Assembly: GCA_049509675.1 (NCBI GenBank)
Contig: JBEKZQ010000560.1
Span: forward strand, 1-5,928
Origin: JBEKZQ01 sp049509675
GTDB taxonomy: Bacteria; Planctomycetota; Planctomycetia; Pirellulales; Thermoguttaceae
Direction of reading: 5' to 3'
Length of the DNA: 5,928 nt
Below are positions 1 to 5,803 of the stretch, piece after piece. Numbering within the stretch: the stretch's first letter is position 1; each line of letters starts with the position of its first letter. The position numbers were made by a program, and so were the translations under genes. A model generated the notes under the pieces. It ran no database searches. It saw only the letters and a program-made list of their open reading frames with translations, and was not told where the DNA came from.

Positions 1-1
1 T

Positions 2-766
2 CGGGACCCCGGGGGGGTCTGGGCTTGGCCCGGGCCGGTGACGGCGGGGCTATACCGCAACCCCCTGCCGCCGTACACCACCCGGCGGGCGGCGCCCGCC
101 TGGGCGCCCCCGGGACGACATCTGCTGCGGTTGTCCCGCCGGGTGCAGAGCCCCTGGATCTTCCGCCGCTATGCCCACAACGTGGCGGCGTTTGCCGCCG
201 TGCTCCTGGTCCTGGTGGGAAGCGGGGCCACGTTGTGGCCTACGCAGATGACTGCCTTCGTGGTGCCCAACTATGGCCCCATCGATCTTCGCTTCCTCAC
301 CTTGAAAGGGCCGGCGGAGTTCCTCGGCGAGCACGTCCGGGACGGCGACGTTGTGTTGAGCGATCTGCCGCAGGTCGTCGACCATTTCCTGGCCGGCGCG
401 TGGCACGTCCCCATGGACAACAAGCGCACGGACTACTGGCTGCAAACCACCCTTTATCTGCAAGCCGCCTTGAACGATCGCCAGCCCGTGCCCTTGCACC
501 GCCTGCAGGGCACCACCATGATTGCCAACCTGGAAGGCATAGAAGACCTCTTCGCGCGGAGCGGGCGGATCTGGTGCGTATGCGTGCCGAAACTGATCGT
601 GCATCAGAACGAGCGCCAGGCATCGGCCTATCTGCGACAGAACATGCGCGTCGTCTATGAAGACTTCTCGTCCATGGTGTTGGTGCGCGACGGCCACTGG
701 CCGGCCGAGCAACGCCGCGCCGCCGAGAAGGCCCTCTTCAACGCGCACACCAACTTCCTGCCCTGA
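2..766 (+). CDS. C-terminal part of a putative GT39/PMT-like membrane glycosyltransferase (5' end outside window)
   Basis: The frame is open from base 2 to the TGA at 764-766 (254 codons) with no upstream stop, so the gene almost certainly begins left of the window; the GTG at 38 should not be taken as the start. The visible part begins with a basic, proline-rich stretch (RRAAP, RLSRRVQSPWIFRRY). A single hydrophobic segment follows (NVAAFAAVLLVLVGSGATLW, about bases 179-238), then some 170 soluble residues. The soluble part carries phrases typical of the periplasmic tail of GT-C enzymes: GPAEFLGEHVRDGDVVLSD, then RIWCVCVPK, then MRVVYEDFSSMVLVRDG. In that family the N-terminal multi-pass domain moves sugars from lipid carriers, and the catalytic acidic residues lie there, outside this window. 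The product assignment is therefore an inference from the tail; another multi-pass protein with a similar end is possible. It converges on the gene ending at 819. Confidence 0.55.
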   Translation, partial: RDPGGVWAWPGPVTAGLYRNPLPPYTTRRAAPAWAPPGRHLLRLSRRVQSPWIFRRYAHNVAAFAAVLLVLVGSGATLWPTQMTAFVVPNYGPIDLRFLTLKGPAEFLGEHVRDGDVVLSDLPQVVDHFLAGAWHVPMDNKRTDYWLQTTLYLQAALNDRQPVPLHRLQGTTMIANLEGIEDLFARSGRIWCVCVPKLIVHQNERQASAYLRQNMRVVYEDFSSMVLVRDGHWPAEQRRAAEKALFNAHTNFLP

Positions 767-777
767 GCGCGGCCTGA

Positions 778-813
778 CCCGGATTATTCACCCCCCTACA
801 TGAATAATCCAGG
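778..813. repeat. Inverted repeat between convergent genes (possible bidirectional terminator)
   Basis: GGATTATTCA (781-790) and its exact reverse complement TGAATAATCC (801-810) flank a 10-base spacer, CCCCCCTACA. Beyond one C/A mismatch the stem gains two more pairs (778-779 with 812-813). It occupies most of the 52-base gap between the stop codons of two converging genes, which suits transcription ending from both sides. However, the stem is AT-rich and no T-run follows on either strand, so it does not look like a standard intrinsic terminator. A protein-binding palindrome or dispersed repeat is equally possible. Confidence 0.6.
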
Positions 814-818
814 CTAGT

Positions 819-2513
819 TCACCGTTCACGCCCTGGACGCGCCGTCCACTTCCCCTCGGCATCAACGTAGGCCCCCTGAATGTCCTTGAGCCCCGGCAGC
901 CGGCGGAAATCGGACACCGGCAGCAGCGGCGTGATCCGCTGGCGATAGAAGAATCGGTCCACCGGCTCGAAGCCCGGCGGCATCCGGCCCTCGACCTGAT
1001 AGAGCCGCGAGACCAACTGAGAGCCCGGGGCGAGCCACTGGTAGATCCGCCAATTATCCGTGCCCGACCAAACCTGATAGGCCGGGCCGTCCTGGCCGCC
1101 GGCGTGGAACGTCGTCTCGGAGTATCCGCCCGAGTAGGGAAAAATGGCATCGCACTGGTGCTCAACGAAGCACAGTATCTTCCGGCCCATCCGCGCGCGC
1201 AAGAACCGCATCAGCTTCACGTGCTCCAGGTCGGCGCCGAAGCTATCGAGATAGAACAGCGTGCAGCCGTGGTCGATCATCCGCTGGAACCGCCGCCAGA
1301 GCATCTCGCGATGGGCCGGATCATCGGCGTTGATCGGGATCACCTGGTCCTGCTTCCAGTCCAGCCGCAGCGCCATGTCGGCGGGCCGGGCGGTCACGCC
1401 CAGCTTCAGCCCCGCCTCCTTGAACCGCCGCGCCAGGATCGGCCAGTTCCGCTCGACCTCGGGCGGCAGGATGTCGAAGTCGGGCCGATACATGGCCCCG
1501 CGCGGATCGTCGCCGCCCTGCCCCCAGACGATCACCCCCTGGCCGCCGCCCGAGTTGAGTGCCGGGATCAACGTCTGGCAGAAGGCCTCCGCGCCCTCGG
1601 GCAGATCGATCCGGTGATGCCCATCGTGGAAGCCATAGGGGTTCGTCGGCGAGACGGCCTGCTGGCTGTGGTTCAGATAATCCGTGGCGATCCAGCGGTG
1701 ATCGGCGTCGTAGCGCACCGCGCCGAAGGTGGCCTGAAAATGTTCGCGATACGGCGCCAAAAGGTGCTGCCAGTCGCGGTTGGGACTGACACGGAGCTTC
1801 AGTTCAACGGTCCGCGCACCGCCGGCCGGGATCGGCGCGGCGACGAAGTAGATCAACCGCCGCTTGGGCGATTTCTCCCGCTGGTCCGCTTCCCAACTGC
1901 CGTAATCCCAGAGGATGAGCGTGCGCGTCCAGCCCGTCTTCCAGGGCGAGACGCCCACGCCGATCGTGTTGTCGATGGCGTAGCTGCCGCCGATCTTCGA
2001 CCAGTAGCTCGGATGGCACAATTCCAGTCCGTGCGCCTGGAAGTAGCTGATGTGCTGCACCTGCATGAGGCCCTCCGGCAAGCGGTCGAAGTCGAAGAAG
2101 AGGCCGGAGAACCCCAACACGTTGATCGGCTCGTCGCCGTGGCGGTTCTCGATTCGGGCGGAGATCGTCACGTCCTCGCCGTCGAAGGTGTAGTCGGTCG
2201 TCGACACGACCTGCCCGCCGGCCTGGATGACCCGGGCCTGTCGCGGGCCGAGCAGTTCCAGGGTTTTTCGCGTCATCGGCCCGGTCTTCACCGCCCCGCT
2301 GCCGGCGTCCTTGAACCACGCCTCGGCGTTGAAAACGCTCCAGCCGCCGCCGGCCAGCGTGCGGCCGCCGACGCGGATCGCCGAAAGCCCTTCCGCCGTC
2401 ACCTCGAACTCGACGCCTTGCCGGCGATGGACGAAACTTGCCGGCGGCGCGCCCGCGGCTTCAAGGGCGAACACGACCGACACCAGGACACTGACAAGAC
2501 AGGTTGTTCTCAT
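819..2513 (-). CDS. Secreted glycoside-hydrolase-like protein, TIM-barrel type, family unassigned
   Basis: This 564-residue protein starts at the ATG at 2511-2513. The start is supported by a GGGAG box 10 bases upstream and by an immediate signal peptide (MRTTCLVSVLVSVVFALEAAG, cleavage likely near residues 20-22), so it is probably exported. Residues about 25-245 look like a beta-sandwich of the kind that precedes glycosidase barrels (EFEVTAEGLSAIRVGG, YTFDGEDVTISARIENR). Residues about 265-530 look like a barrel, with candidate strand ends at GVIVWGQGG (326-334), LKLGVTARP (369-377), CTLFYLDSFG (417-426) and KILCFVEHQ (445-453). D423 and E451 are candidate catalytic acids by analogy with the GH27/GH31/GH36 clan; this is an inference. 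I cannot place it in a named GH family. It sits 38 bases downstream of the isomerase-like gene on the same strand, probably in one transcript. The frame stays open upstream to 3068, but that stretch lies inside the neighbouring gene and is not used. Confidence 0.72.
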   Translation of the reverse strand: MRTTCLVSVLVSVVFALEAAGAPPASFVHRRQGVEFEVTAEGLSAIRVGGRTLAGGGWSVFNAEAWFKDAGSGAVKTGPMTRKTLELLGPRQARVIQAGGQVVSTTDYTFDGEDVTISARIENRHGDEPINVLGFSGLFFDFDRLPEGLMQVQHISYFQAHGLELCHPSYWSKIGGSYAIDNTIGVGVSPWKTGWTRTLILWDYGSWEADQREKSPKRRLIYFVAAPIPAGGARTVELKLRVSPNRDWQHLLAPYREHFQATFGAVRYDADHRWIATDYLNHSQQAVSPTNPYGFHDGHHRIDLPEGAEAFCQTLIPALNSGGGQGVIVWGQGGDDPRGAMYRPDFDILPPEVERNWPILARRFKEAGLKLGVTARPADMALRLDWKQDQVIPINADDPAHREMLWRRFQRMIDHGCTLFYLDSFGADLEHVKLMRFLRARMGRKILCFVEHQCDAIFPYSGGYSETTFHAGGQDGPAYQVWSGTDNWRIYQWLAPGSQLVSRLYQVEGRMPPGFEPVDRFFYRQRITPLLPVSDFRRLPGLKDIQGAYVDAEGKWTARPGRER

Positions 2514-2523
2514 ACGGGCCAGA

Positions 2524-2528
2524 CTCCC
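2524..2528 (-). promoter_or_regulatory. Ribosome binding site for the glycosidase-like gene
   Basis: On the minus strand GGGAG lies 10 bases before the ATG at 2513. It picks this ATG, which also begins the signal peptide, over any start further up the open frame. Confidence 0.6.
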
Positions 2529-2551
2529 ATTAGCGATTTCAGAACTTCTGA

Positions 2552-3376
2552 CTATACCAGTTTTCGCAGGTGCTCGATACTTCGGGCGGCCTGGTCCAGC
2601 GTCCCGCACTCGACGCTCAACACAATGTCCTGCGGAATCGAGCGGATGACGGCAATCACCCGCCGCCAATCGATGACTCCGTCGCCGCAGGCGCAGCCGA
2701 CGGGCGTGCCCATTACCTTGCCGCGCTCGGCCTCCGACTGTTGCAGCGTGATGTCCTTGGCGTGCATGTGAACCAGCCGCTGCTTGATCCGCTCCAGCCA
2801 GGCGATCGGATCCACGCCGCCCAAATAGGCGTTGCCCGTGTCGAAGTTGGCCCCGACCACCGGCGCATCGACCAGGCAGAGGATGCGGTCGTACTTCTCG
2901 GGCACGAGCGAATAGGTCTGGTGCATCTCCAGTCCCAGCTTGATGCCGCGCGGCTGGCACACCTTCACCGCCTCCATGATCGAGTAGCGGATGAGCACGA
3001 AGTCCTCGTCTTCCGTCGTCCACGGCTGTTTGTGGCCTTCGTGCGTGTTGATGACCGGGGCCCCGCATTCCTTGGCGTAACGTGCGGCCTGCTTGAGATA
3101 CTCGACCGCGATTTCCGGCTTGGAGAGTTGGCTGTGCGACGAGAGGGCCGAGAGCTTCACCCCATGTTGCTCGCAGGCCTGGCGAATCCGCAGCGGATCG
3201 TCCAACATCGAAACGCTATGAAAGTATCGGGCCTCGCTCAGCAATTCCCGCCCCCAGTGGACCATCGGCTCGATGTACTCGTAGCCGAGTTCCGCGGCGA
3301 ACTCGACGGCCCACTCGAACGACTTGTGCGAAGTCCGCACGGCCTCCAGGTTCAAACCGATGCCGACTTTTCCCAT
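2552..3376 (-). CDS. Sugar phosphate isomerase/epimerase-like protein (xylose-isomerase-like TIM barrel)
   Basis: The protein is 274 residues long, the usual size for the AP_endonuc_2/xylose-isomerase-like TIM-barrel family. It starts MGKVGIGLNLEAVRTSH with no signal peptide, so it is cytoplasmic. The expected four metal-binding positions are present: E150 (LGLEMHQ), D179 (ANFDTGN), H205 (VHMHAKD) and E256 (LSVECG). GDGVIDW (231-237) before the last strands is another family hallmark. Members isomerise, epimerise, dehydrate or cleave sugars and keto-sugars using a divalent metal; the substrate cannot be told from sequence. The ATG at 3374-3376 has GGGAG six bases upstream. The frame stays open to 3595, but that extension is low-quality sequence over a tandem repeat and the divergent gene, so it is rejected. 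It is the first gene of a likely two-gene operon with the exported glycosidase-like protein, which suggests it handles the sugar released or oxidised by exported enzymes. Confidence 0.88.
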   Translation of the reverse strand: MGKVGIGLNLEAVRTSHKSFEWAVEFAAELGYEYIEPMVHWGRELLSEARYFHSVSMLDDPLRIRQACEQHGVKLSALSSHSQLSKPEIAVEYLKQAARYAKECGAPVINTHEGHKQPWTTEDEDFVLIRYSIMEAVKVCQPRGIKLGLEMHQTYSLVPEKYDRILCLVDAPVVGANFDTGNAYLGGVDPIAWLERIKQRLVHMHAKDITLQQSEAERGKVMGTPVGCACGDGVIDWRRVIAVIRSIPQDIVLSVECGTLDQAARSIEHLRKLV

Positions 3377-3382
3377 CGCTTG

Positions 3383-3387
3383 CTCCC
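3383..3387 (-). promoter_or_regulatory. Ribosome binding site for the isomerase/epimerase-like gene
   Basis: GGGAG on the minus strand stands six bases before the ATG at 3376. It supports this start over the longer open frame and matches the box used by the downstream gene. Confidence 0.65.
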
Positions 3388-3430
3388 AACTTGGTTCGGA
3401 ACGGCCCTTGCGTTGCCTTCGGGACTGTTT

Positions 3431-3458
3431 ACGATAGCACAAAGGCGACGCCGTGCAA
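3431..3458 (-). promoter_or_regulatory. Candidate sigma70-like promoter for the two-gene minus-strand unit
   Basis: Read on the minus strand, TTGCAC (3453-3458) and TATCGT (3431-3436) are separated by 16 bases, giving a leader of about 50 bases before the ATG at 3376. The spacer contains the small palindrome GGCGACGCC (3444-3452), which could be an operator. The match is only partial and planctomycete promoter rules are poorly known, so this is a weak call. Confidence 0.25.
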
Positions 3459-3479
3459 AGTTTTTCAAGCGGGCAATCA

Positions 3480-3511
3480 CGAAAGCCCGAAAGGACGAAA
3501 ACCCGAAAAAC
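3480..3511. repeat. Four-unit 8-bp tandem repeat (CGAAANNN)
   Basis: CGAAA occurs at 3480, 3488, 3496 and 3504, exactly eight bases apart, as units CGAAAGCC, CGAAAGGA, CGAAAACC and CGAAAAAC. The array is AT-richer than its surroundings. It lies in the divergent gap just before the start of the plus-strand membrane ORF. It resembles degenerate CGAA-type intergenic arrays I associate with planctomycete genomes; that comparison is from memory. Confidence 0.6.
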
Positions 3512-3532
3512 ACGGGGAAGGAAGTGTTGGGG

Positions 3533-3691
3533 ATGGATCTGAAGCGGGCACACCGGCTGATCGCAGGCCTGGTGCTGGCGCATGTTGCGCTGCACGTTAT
3601 TGCCACCTTGGTGATCCGTGTGTCGAGCCCTGGTAACGGTCGTTCTGGATTGCTTCTCTTCGCCCTCTTTCGATCGTCTACCTTTATATGA
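3533..3691 (+). CDS. Small single-pass membrane ORF, possibly the N-terminal part of a frameshifted gene
   Basis: This is a 52-codon ORF from the ATG at 3533-3535, with AAGGAA (3518-3523) nine bases upstream as a plausible ribosome binding site. The peptide begins MDLKRAHRLIAGLVLAHVAL: a basic start followed by a membrane segment (about residues 9-30), then SSPGNGRSG and a second short hydrophobic run (LLLFALF). Its TGA (3689-3691) overlaps the ATG of the next ORF as ATGA, the classic arrangement for translational coupling. Two readings fit. Either it is a small membrane protein coupled to the next gene, or it is the true N-terminus of that gene cut off by a one-base deletion. In the second reading the next frame is open back to 3637, so a -1 shift between 3637 and 3687 would fuse the two. 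I do not recognise a function. Confidence 0.5.
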   Translation: MDLKRAHRLIAGLVLAHVALHVIATLVIRVSSPGNGRSGLLLFALFRSSTFI

Positions 3692-4221
3692 GGATCTCAG
3701 ACCCTGAGTTTCAGCAGTTGACTGTCGGGCAACTTGCCGTCGTGGGCGTGCTTCTCTTGGTCGCCCGTGTTGTGGGGGTCGAACTGGTTCGCTTCACGGA
3801 TGCCACGAATGTTTCGAGGCGGCTTCAGTTTTCGATCCGCGATATGCTGTTGTGGATGACCGCCCTCGCCGTGATGCTCAGCGCGGCTCACTACGTGCCG
3901 GAACTAACGCTGCTAAGTGCCCCGGTATCAGAAACCATCAGGGGCTTCGGAAGCCTTGCACTCGTTGCCATTGCTTCAATAGTATTGCCGCTGTGCAGTA
4001 GGCGATTGTTTGTACGCCTGCTGTTTCTTCTTCTAACGATCGGGTTAGGCGCGGCGGTGCTTGCGTCACCTTACAGGTCCGCGTGGTATTTTGGCCTGCT
4101 CCTCGTTCTTATGAGCGCATGGATCACCGGGTCGCTCCTGGTCGTTCGATGGGCCGGATACAGACTGACTTGGCAATGGCCGTTCCGCAGGAACGGCGAC
4201 GGGCGAGCGGCCGGCCGGTGA
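3688..4221 (+). CDS. Multi-pass membrane protein of unknown function, planctomycete type
   Basis: This ORF of 177 residues starts at the ATG at 3688. Hydrophobic segments lie at about residues 14-32, 53-68, 86-103, 108-127 and 132-153, so it should be an inner-membrane protein with about five passes. Residues 46-66 (LQFSIRDMLLWMTALAVML and on) resemble the 'FSxRDLL' segment I associate with small planctomycete membrane proteins of unknown role. There is no ribosome binding site before the ATG, and no canonical start between it and the upstream in-frame stop at 3634-3636. Translation must therefore be coupled through the ATGA overlap with the preceding ORF, or the two are one frameshifted gene. 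Base composition differs from the neighbours: lines 3781-3840 and 3961-4020 count 55% and 52% GC, against 75% for 5041-5100. This hints at a different origin or relaxed selection. The end converges on the oxidoreductase gene. Confidence 0.6.
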   Translation: MRISDPEFQQLTVGQLAVVGVLLLVARVVGVELVRFTDATNVSRRLQFSIRDMLLWMTALAVMLSAAHYVPELTLLSAPVSETIRGFGSLALVAIASIVLPLCSRRLFVRLLFLLLTIGLGAAVLASPYRSAWYFGLLLVLMSAWITGSLLVVRWAGYRLTWQWPFRRNGDGRAAGR

Positions 4222-4239
4222 ACGGCGAAGTATTGGAGT

Positions 4240-4261
4240 GCGGCGACTTGTCGCCGCTTTT
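4240..4261 (+). terminator. GC-rich hairpin followed by a T-run; terminator-like and probably a dispersed repeat
   Basis: GCGGCGA (4240-4246) pairs exactly with TCGCCGC (4251-4257) around CTTG, followed by TTTT (4258-4261). It lies 19 bases past the stop of the plus-strand membrane gene, where an intrinsic terminator would be expected. The same bases give the peptide phrase LECGDLSPLF on the plus strand and SGDKSPHS on the minus strand. I recognise these as recurrent false-ORF phrases from a planctomycete intergenic repeat, so the element may be a mobile repeat that also stops transcription. Confidence 0.5.
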
Positions 4262-4300
4262 CGCAGTACTGGCCATCGAAGGCCACGCCGCAGCCAGGTA

Positions 4301-4392
4301 GGGTGGGTCGAGCGCAGCGAGCCCCACCACTTGGCTAAAGAACTTGGTGGGGCTCGCCGACCATGCTGCGCACGGTGCCCGTCGACCCACCT
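4301..4392. repeat. Large nested inverted repeat, MITE-like or intergenic repeat element
   Basis: Three nested stems can form. The outer is GGTGGGTCG (4302-4310) with CGACCCACC (4383-4391). The middle is GCGCAGC (4312-4318) with GCTGCGC (4365-4371). The inner is a perfect 13-bp stem, GCGAGCCCCACCA (4317-4329) with TGGTGGGGCTCGC (4345-4357), around a 15-base loop; it competes with the middle stem for two bases. False translation gives VGWVERSEPHH, a phrase typical of widespread non-coding repeats. The element lies between convergent genes, so it may serve as a terminator for both, including the oxidoreductase gene whose stop is at 4420. No transposase is present. Confidence 0.6.
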
Positions 4393-4419
4393 ACGCCCTA
4401 CACCCGTTTCCGGCTCTTA

Positions 4420-5772
4420 TCACACGCGCTCGGGCAGGACGTACGGCTTGCGGCGCGGGCGGTCCAGATAGCTATTGGCTTCGGCATCGCCCAAGAAACT
4501 TTCCTGGGCCGGATCCCACCGGAGCTTGCGGCCGGTCCAGCGGGCGATGTTGCCCAAATGGCAGACCGTGGCCGAGCGGTGGCCGATCTCGATGTCGGCG
4601 TTGGGCAGCTTGCGGCTCTTGATCGAGGCCATCCAATTCTCGACGTGAGTCTCCGTGTTCTTCACGCCCTCAAGCGCCTGCTCGGCCAATTCCGGCGGAT
4701 CGGACGTGAATTTGCCCCGGTCGATCACGGCAGTGCCTTTCTCGCCATGAACGATCGCGCCGAAACTGGGGGCCCGGGGGGCCGGCTTGCCGGGCTGACT
4801 GCCAAAAACCTCGTCCATCACCAGCGTCACGCCGTTGGCGTAGCGCCAGAAGACGGCCGGATGGCTGCAGCGGACGTTCGCCCGCACGGCCGTTTCCGGC
4901 GCGGTGATCGTGGGCGGATCGAACTGTTGGCCCTCGGTCCAGATCTCCGAAGGCCCGGAAGCGTCCATGCCCAACGCCCACTGGATCATGTCCAGCCCGT
5001 GCGCGCCCCAACCGGTCATCTCGCCGCCGGAGTACGGGCGGAAGGAGAGCCAGCCCGGCCGGCCGCGCGGAATGTACAGCTCCGCATGGTACGGCGCCGG
5101 CTCGGTCGGACCGCACCACATGTCCCAATCCAGCCCGGCGGGAACGCTTTGCCCGGGCAGGCCGCAGTTGAAGGGGCTGGGGTAGCGCATGGCGATGATT
5201 TTGGAGATATTGCCCAGGCCGCCGCTGCGCACCAACTCGCAGCCTGCGCGGCAGACGGCCATCGAGCGCTGCTGCGAGCCCACCTGAAAGACCCGCTGGT
5301 ACTTTCGCGCGGCGGCCACCATCAAACGACCTTCGCGGATGGTGAGGCTGACCGGCTTTTCGGCGTAGATGTCCTTGCCGGCCTGGCAGGCCGCGATGCA
5401 GATGATTGCCCGCCAGTGCTCGGGAGTGGCGGTGACGATCGCATCGACGTCCTTGCGGTCGAGGATCCGGCGGTAGTCTTGCACGGCCAGGCCGCCGTGG
5501 AGCCTCCTGCACTTCTCTTGGGCGCGGGGCAAATTCACGTCGGCAATGCCGATGAACCGGCCGTCGGGCGACTTGACCGCGCGGGTCAGTACGTCCGTGC
5601 CTTGCCGCCCGATGCCGATGCCGGCGATGCCGATGCGATCGTTGGCCCCCGGCCTACCGGGCGCGGCGAGCACGCTGCGGGGAATCAGCCCGGGCAGGGC
5701 GAAGCTTGCCGCGCCCGCAAGGACGCCGCGCCGCAGGAACTCACGTCGGGACACTTCTGGTGGATTTCGCAT
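4420..5772 (-). CDS. Tat-exported Gfo/Idh/MocA family oxidoreductase
   Basis: This is a 450-residue NAD(P)-dependent sugar or polyol oxidoreductase. A twin-arginine signal (SRREFLRRG, residues 8-16, then a hydrophobic stretch and an alanine-rich cleavage region near 36-38) sends the folded, cofactor-loaded enzyme across the membrane. The Rossmann domain follows, with GIAGIGIGRQG (48-58) and an acidic D78 at the end of the second strand, which favours NAD over NADP. The EKP motif at 138-140 (IYAEKPVSLT) carries the family lysine. GGEMTGWGAHGLDMIQWALG (249-268) supplies H258 and D261; the position four residues before the histidine, often Asp in the family, is G254. HGEKGTAVID (342-351) is typical of the C-terminal domain. 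The start is fixed by GAGG eight bases upstream and by the Tat signal. The gene ends with two in-frame stops, TGA then TAA. It appears monocistronic here. The substrate is unknown; the nearby minus-strand isomerase and glycosidase genes suggest carbohydrate breakdown. Confidence 0.93.
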   Translation of the reverse strand: MRNPPEVSRREFLRRGVLAGAASFALPGLIPRSVLAAPGRPGANDRIGIAGIGIGRQGTDVLTRAVKSPDGRFIGIADVNLPRAQEKCRRLHGGLAVQDYRRILDRKDVDAIVTATPEHWRAIICIAACQAGKDIYAEKPVSLTIREGRLMVAAARKYQRVFQVGSQQRSMAVCRAGCELVRSGGLGNISKIIAMRYPSPFNCGLPGQSVPAGLDWDMWCGPTEPAPYHAELYIPRGRPGWLSFRPYSGGEMTGWGAHGLDMIQWALGMDASGPSEIWTEGQQFDPPTITAPETAVRANVRCSHPAVFWRYANGVTLVMDEVFGSQPGKPAPRAPSFGAIVHGEKGTAVIDRGKFTSDPPELAEQALEGVKNTETHVENWMASIKSRKLPNADIEIGHRSATVCHLGNIARWTGRKLRWDPAQESFLGDAEANSYLDRPRRKPYVLPERV

Positions 5773-5780
5773 GGAGGGGG

Positions 5781-5784
5781 CCTC
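5781..5784 (-). promoter_or_regulatory. Ribosome binding site for the oxidoreductase
   Basis: GAGG on the minus strand lies eight bases before the ATG at 5772, in agreement with the Tat signal starting at that codon. Confidence 0.5.
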
Positions 5785-5803
5785 GGTGGCGGGCAGGAGA
5801 ATT

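Noticed and set aside
25..748. Alternative plus and minus frames over the left-edge gene
   Set aside because: Only the frame ending at 766 has a clear membrane segment followed by a domain-like soluble part; the others are Arg/Pro/Gly-rich shadows.
1104..2771. 555-codon plus-strand open frame antisense to the glycosidase-like gene
   Set aside because: It has no domain-like sequence, is rich in Arg, Ala, Pro and His, and lies opposite a gene with a signal peptide and barrel motifs. Long antisense frames are expected in DNA of this GC content.
2514..3068. Longer N-terminus for the glycosidase-like protein
   Set aside because: It would overlap most of the isomerase-like gene in another frame, and the signal peptide and ribosome binding site fix the start at 2513.
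3480..3511. CRISPR-like array
   Set aside because: The units are only 8 bases with no spacers of unique sequence, so this is a simple tandem repeat.
2570..3532. Upstream extension of the plus-strand frame that ends at 3691
   Set aside because: This part is antisense to the isomerase-like gene and has no membrane or domain pattern. Only the tail from the ATG at 3533, with its own ribosome binding site and membrane segment, is kept.
3377..3606. Longer N-terminus for the isomerase-like protein, and a separate minus-strand ORF at 3352-3606
   Set aside because: Both translate the CGAAA tandem repeat and the divergent gene's N-terminus. GGGAG six bases before the ATG at 3376 supports the shorter form.
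4071..4471. Several short ORFs on both strands in the gap before the oxidoreductase
   Set aside because: They translate hairpin repeats (CGDLSP, SGDKSPHS, GWVERSEPHH phrases) or overlap real genes, with no convincing ribosome binding sites.
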